NCBI GenBank assembly: GCA_937146645.1
Contig: CAKZRQ010000017.1
Span: 124,001 to 188,000, forward strand
Length of the DNA stretch: 64,000 nucleotides
Source of the DNA: an uncultured Cyclobacteriaceae bacterium
GTDB lineage: Bacteria; Bacteroidota; Bacteroidia; Cytophagales; Cyclobacteriaceae
Direction of reading: 5' to 3'
Part shown: positions 61,633-64,000 of the stretch, in pieces
Layout of the letters: every line of letters begins with the position of its first letter
Position numbering within the stretch: the stretch's first letter is position 1
Position numbers and translations under genes: made by a program
Notes under the pieces: generated by a model
The model's database searches: none
Told to the model about the DNA's origin: nothing
Seen by the model: only the letters and a program-made list of their open reading frames with translations

Positions 61633-64000
61633 ATGAAATACATTTCATTGATTGTTTCGCTCATCCTTTCCATAGGGTTTGCGGTTTTAATTTCCCGACC
61701 CATTGATTCTGTTCCTCCTCTCGCTGGCCTACTTGACCCCAACCATGGGTTTTGGCAAAATACATTGAGCGAAGACCAAATTGCAGAAGATGAAATAGAC
61801 CTCGAAAACCTATCTGCTCCGGTTAAAGTCATTTATGACGAGGATTTAATCCCTCATGTGTTCGCTGAAAATGAGTTAGATCTTTATCGAGCGCAGGGTT
61901 ATATCACAGCTCAGCATAGACTTTGGCAAATGGAGTTTCAGACGCATGCAGCAGCGGGTCGTCTTTCTGAGATTGTTGGGCCAGTAGCTATTGAGCTGGA
62001 TAGAATGAACAGGAGAAAAGGCTTGGCCTTTGGAGCTGAAAAAGGTCTCGCTGGAATGAGCTCTCAGCCTGAAGTCGAAGCTATCCTTGAGGCTTTTTCT
62101 GATGGAGTGAATCAATACATTAATAGCTTGTCAAGTGCTACACTTCCGGTGGAGTACAAAATCCTTAATTATCGTCCAGAGCCATGGACTCCATACAAAT
62201 CTGCATTGCTGCTGAAGTACATGGCTGATATGCTCATGGGAGATGCCGACCTCCAGTTTTCTAACCTCAGAAAAATTCTTGGTCAGGAGATGGTAGATAA
62301 GTTATTTCCTTACTTCCCAGAAGATAATGATCCTGTGATCGAGGCTGAGAGAGTTTGGGCGTTTGAACCCATAGAAATTCAAGCTCCTGATAGTACGACT
62401 TATCCAGATGACTTATTAGTTTTAGATCCCTTACCAGCACCTGAGCCAGGGATAGGATCGAATAATTGGGCTGTTGCAGGAAGTAAGACCAAAAGTGGTC
62501 GTCCCATCCTGGCAAATGATCCTCACTTAGGTTTGAATTTGCCTTCGATTTGGTATTCCATGCAGTTGACCACTCCTGAACATAGTGTAAAAGGAGCGAC
62601 CTTGCCAGGTGCGATCGGAGTAATCTCAGGGTTCAACGAAAATATTGCTTGGGGAGTGACCAATGCCACAAAAGACGCAAGGGATTGGTATAAAATTACT
62701 TTCAAAGACGAATCTAGAAGACAGTACAAATTCGGCGAAGAATGGAGAGACACCGAGTTTAGAATAGAGGAAATAAAGGTTAAAGGTCAAGAGTCATTTA
62801 TTGATACGGTAGTTTATACTCATTATGGGCCAGTCGTGTACGACAAAACATTCAGATCAGATAGACAGGATGTTAATTTTTCTCTGAAGTGGACAGCGCA
62901 TGACGAATCTCAAGAGGTCAAAACCTTCATCTTGATGAATAAGGCAAAAAATCATGATGACTACAATGCCGCCTTAGATAACTACATAGCTCCTCCACAG
63001 AACTTTGTTTTTGCTGCTAAGGACGGAGATATAGCCATGAGAATTCAGGGTAAATTCCCAGTGAAATGGGAAGGACAGGGACGATTCTTCATGGATGGCG
63101 CTGACCCTTTAATGGACTGGCAAGCATATATTCCTTTTGATCAGAATGCTAGTACTTTAAATCCGGAAAGAGGGTTTGTTTCTTCTGCAAATCAACATCC
63201 TGTGGATCCTTCGTATCCATATTTTGTTTGGGACAGAAGCTACGAGCATTATAGAAATAGGAGACTCAATAATCAGCTTCGGCAAATGAATGATATTACA
63301 GTCGATGACATGAAGGCTCTGCAGTTTGATGATTATTATTTGCACGCAGCGGAAGCTTTGCCAGTAATGATGGAACTTTTGGATGAATCCAAATTCGATT
63401 CAGATGATGCCAAAAAATATATTCAAGAGTTGAAATCATGGGATTTTTATGCGGACCCTAATCAGAAAGCGCCGACATTATTCTATATCTGGTGGGATAA
63501 GGTGGATGATGAGGTCTGGAAAGAATGGTATGCATGGGATGCTCCTATTACAACTCCGAACAATTATCAAATGGTGTCCCTTATGAAGAATGAGCCAGAT
63601 TCAGAAATATTTGATCATGGTAATACAGAAAATGTGGAGAATGCCTCGACTCATGTGAATGCTGGATTTGAAAGCATGTTAGCTAGAATGGCAGAGTGGG
63701 AAGCAGAAGAAGGCGATTATTCTTGGGCAAACTACAAAAGGACAAGCGTAAGACATCTTGTTCCTCAGTTTGAGTCCTTCTCAGTTTCAAACGTCTACAC
63801 GGGTGGGGGCCGCGGTATTTTAAATGCAACTAGCGAAAGACACGGTGCATCCTGGAGGATGGTAGTTGAGCTGGGTGAACAGCCGAATGCCTATGGGATT
63901 TACCCAGGAGGGCAGTCTGGTAATCCCGGAAGTCGCTTTTATTCAAACATGATCAATCGATGGTCTAAGGGAGAGTATATTGATTTTTCACTCCGAAGCG
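61633..64000 (+). CDS. Penicillin-acylase-family (Ntn-hydrolase) protein, C-terminus cut by window edge
   Basis: 789 residues are present and the frame is open at the right edge. Signal/anchor KYISLIVSLILSIGFAVLIS. The alpha-chain part contains LYRAQGYITAQHRLWQMEF and RLSEIVGP. The beta chain begins at Ser276 in IGSNNWAVAGSKT, the autoprocessing site and catalytic N-terminal nucleophile. ILANDPHLGLNLPSIWY and ISGFNENIAWGVTNATKDAR match the oxyanion and substrate regions, and PGGQSGNPGS near the edge is a family C-terminal motif. These enzymes hydrolyse amides such as acyl-homoserine lactones or beta-lactam side chains; the real substrate is unknown. Confidence 0.92.
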   Translation, partial: MKYISLIVSLILSIGFAVLISRPIDSVPPLAGLLDPNHGFWQNTLSEDQIAEDEIDLENLSAPVKVIYDEDLIPHVFAENELDLYRAQGYITAQHRLWQMEFQTHAAAGRLSEIVGPVAIELDRMNRRKGLAFGAEKGLAGMSSQPEVEAILEAFSDGVNQYINSLSSATLPVEYKILNYRPEPWTPYKSALLLKYMADMLMGDADLQFSNLRKILGQEMVDKLFPYFPEDNDPVIEAERVWAFEPIEIQAPDSTTYPDDLLVLDPLPAPEPGIGSNNWAVAGSKTKSGRPILANDPHLGLNLPSIWYSMQLTTPEHSVKGATLPGAIGVISGFNENIAWGVTNATKDARDWYKITFKDESRRQYKFGEEWRDTEFRIEEIKVKGQESFIDTVVYTHYGPVVYDKTFRSDRQDVNFSLKWTAHDESQEVKTFILMNKAKNHDDYNAALDNYIAPPQNFVFAAKDGDIAMRIQGKFPVKWEGQGRFFMDGADPLMDWQAYIPFDQNASTLNPERGFVSSANQHPVDPSYPYFVWDRSYEHYRNRRLNNQLRQMNDITVDDMKALQFDDYYLHAAEALPVMMELLDESKFDSDDAKKYIQELKSWDFYADPNQKAPTLFYIWWDKVDDEVWKEWYAWDAPITTPNNYQMVSLMKNEPDSEIFDHGNTENVENASTHVNAGFESMLARMAEWEAEEGDYSWANYKRTSVRHLVPQFESFSVSNVYTGGGRGILNATSERHGASWRMVVELGEQPNAYGIYPGGQSGNPGSRFYSNMINRWSKGEYIDFSLRS

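Noticed and set aside
1-64000. Phage, IS or integrative element
   Set aside because: No transposase, integrase, recombinase, capsid or conjugation gene is present in any frame I examined.

Overview
The window reads as a chromosomal segment of a Bacteroidota bacterium, most likely a marine-type member of the Cytophagales (Cyclobacteriaceae/Algoriphagus-like). Supporting signs are moderate G+C, few clear Shine-Dalgarno motifs, several upstream regions with the Bacteroidetes -7 box TAnnTTTG, many SPII lipoproteins and outer-membrane beta-barrels, DUF4136/DUF2911 lipoproteins, a lipidated TamA-like protein, and a SUF-type Fe-S system. The species assignment is inference. No phage, plasmid, IS element, CRISPR array or rRNA operon was seen.

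Layout. 1-6.5 kb: two overlapping exported esterases (the first cut by the window edge), an AI-2E-family permease, an alanine/glycine:cation symporter, and a GH25 lysozyme lipoprotein coupled to an unrecognised membrane protein. 6.7-13.9 kb: a four-gene minus-strand operon that looks like a beta-1,3-glucan locus: a large cytoplasmic GH94-like (probably GH149) phosphorylase, a GH17 lipoprotein, a clan-A glycosidase lipoprotein and a GPH sugar symporter. It has no SusC/SusD pair. 14.16-14.76 kb: tRNA-Pro(TGG) and tRNA-Ser(GCT) on the minus strand, followed by a tandem array of broken tRNA-Pro copies, each with its own terminator. This is the most unusual structure in the window. 14.9-18.7 kb: a small unknown protein, a PAS protein ending in a histidine-less DHp-like segment, a beta-propeller-like lipoprotein and a stand-alone LytTR regulator. 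18.7-24.9 kb: housekeeping genes (queA, menC, a lactonase-like lipoprotein, ppc). 24.9-38.5 kb: a long envelope region, mostly minus strand, including a six-gene operon of DUF4136 lipoproteins and barrels with both promoter and terminator visible, a phosphate-selective-porin-like protein, an OmpA-family protein, a HAD-like lipoprotein and a FadL-like barrel. 38.5-42.4 kb: a PAP2 phosphatase, hemF and a TamA-like (TamL-like) lipoprotein, forming one operon with the FadL-like gene. 42.4-44.4 kb: a SpoU methyltransferase, an SBF-type transporter and an acyl-CoA-binding protein. 44.5-51.9 kb: gltA, then a bilin-unrelated Fe-S block sufB-C-D-S-E, a DUF59 (SufT-like) gene and a bacilliredoxin. 52.2-64 kb: an Lrp regulator, a TonB-C-like exported protein, an S9 peptidase, thyA, an MMPL/RND transporter, an endonuclease/exonuclease/phosphatase-family protein, a DUF2911 lipoprotein and a penicillin-acylase-family enzyme cut by the right edge.

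How it fits together. The encoded physiology is aerobic (oxygen-dependent HemF), menaquinone-based (MenC) and heterotrophic on glucans. In the glucan locus, lipidated GH17 and clan-A enzymes would cut beta-1,3-glucan outside the inner membrane, the GPH symporter would import oligosaccharides, and the cytoplasmic phosphorylase would release glucose-1-phosphate. PEP carboxylase and citrate synthase would feed the TCA cycle. The suf operon matures Fe-S proteins. Most of the window is ordinary chromosomal backbone. The best candidates for something undescribed are the tRNA-Pro-derived repeat array, the perfect 26-bp palindrome beside it, a possible short orphan RNA near 52.8 kb, and the uncharacterised lipoprotein operon with aromatic-rich tracts.
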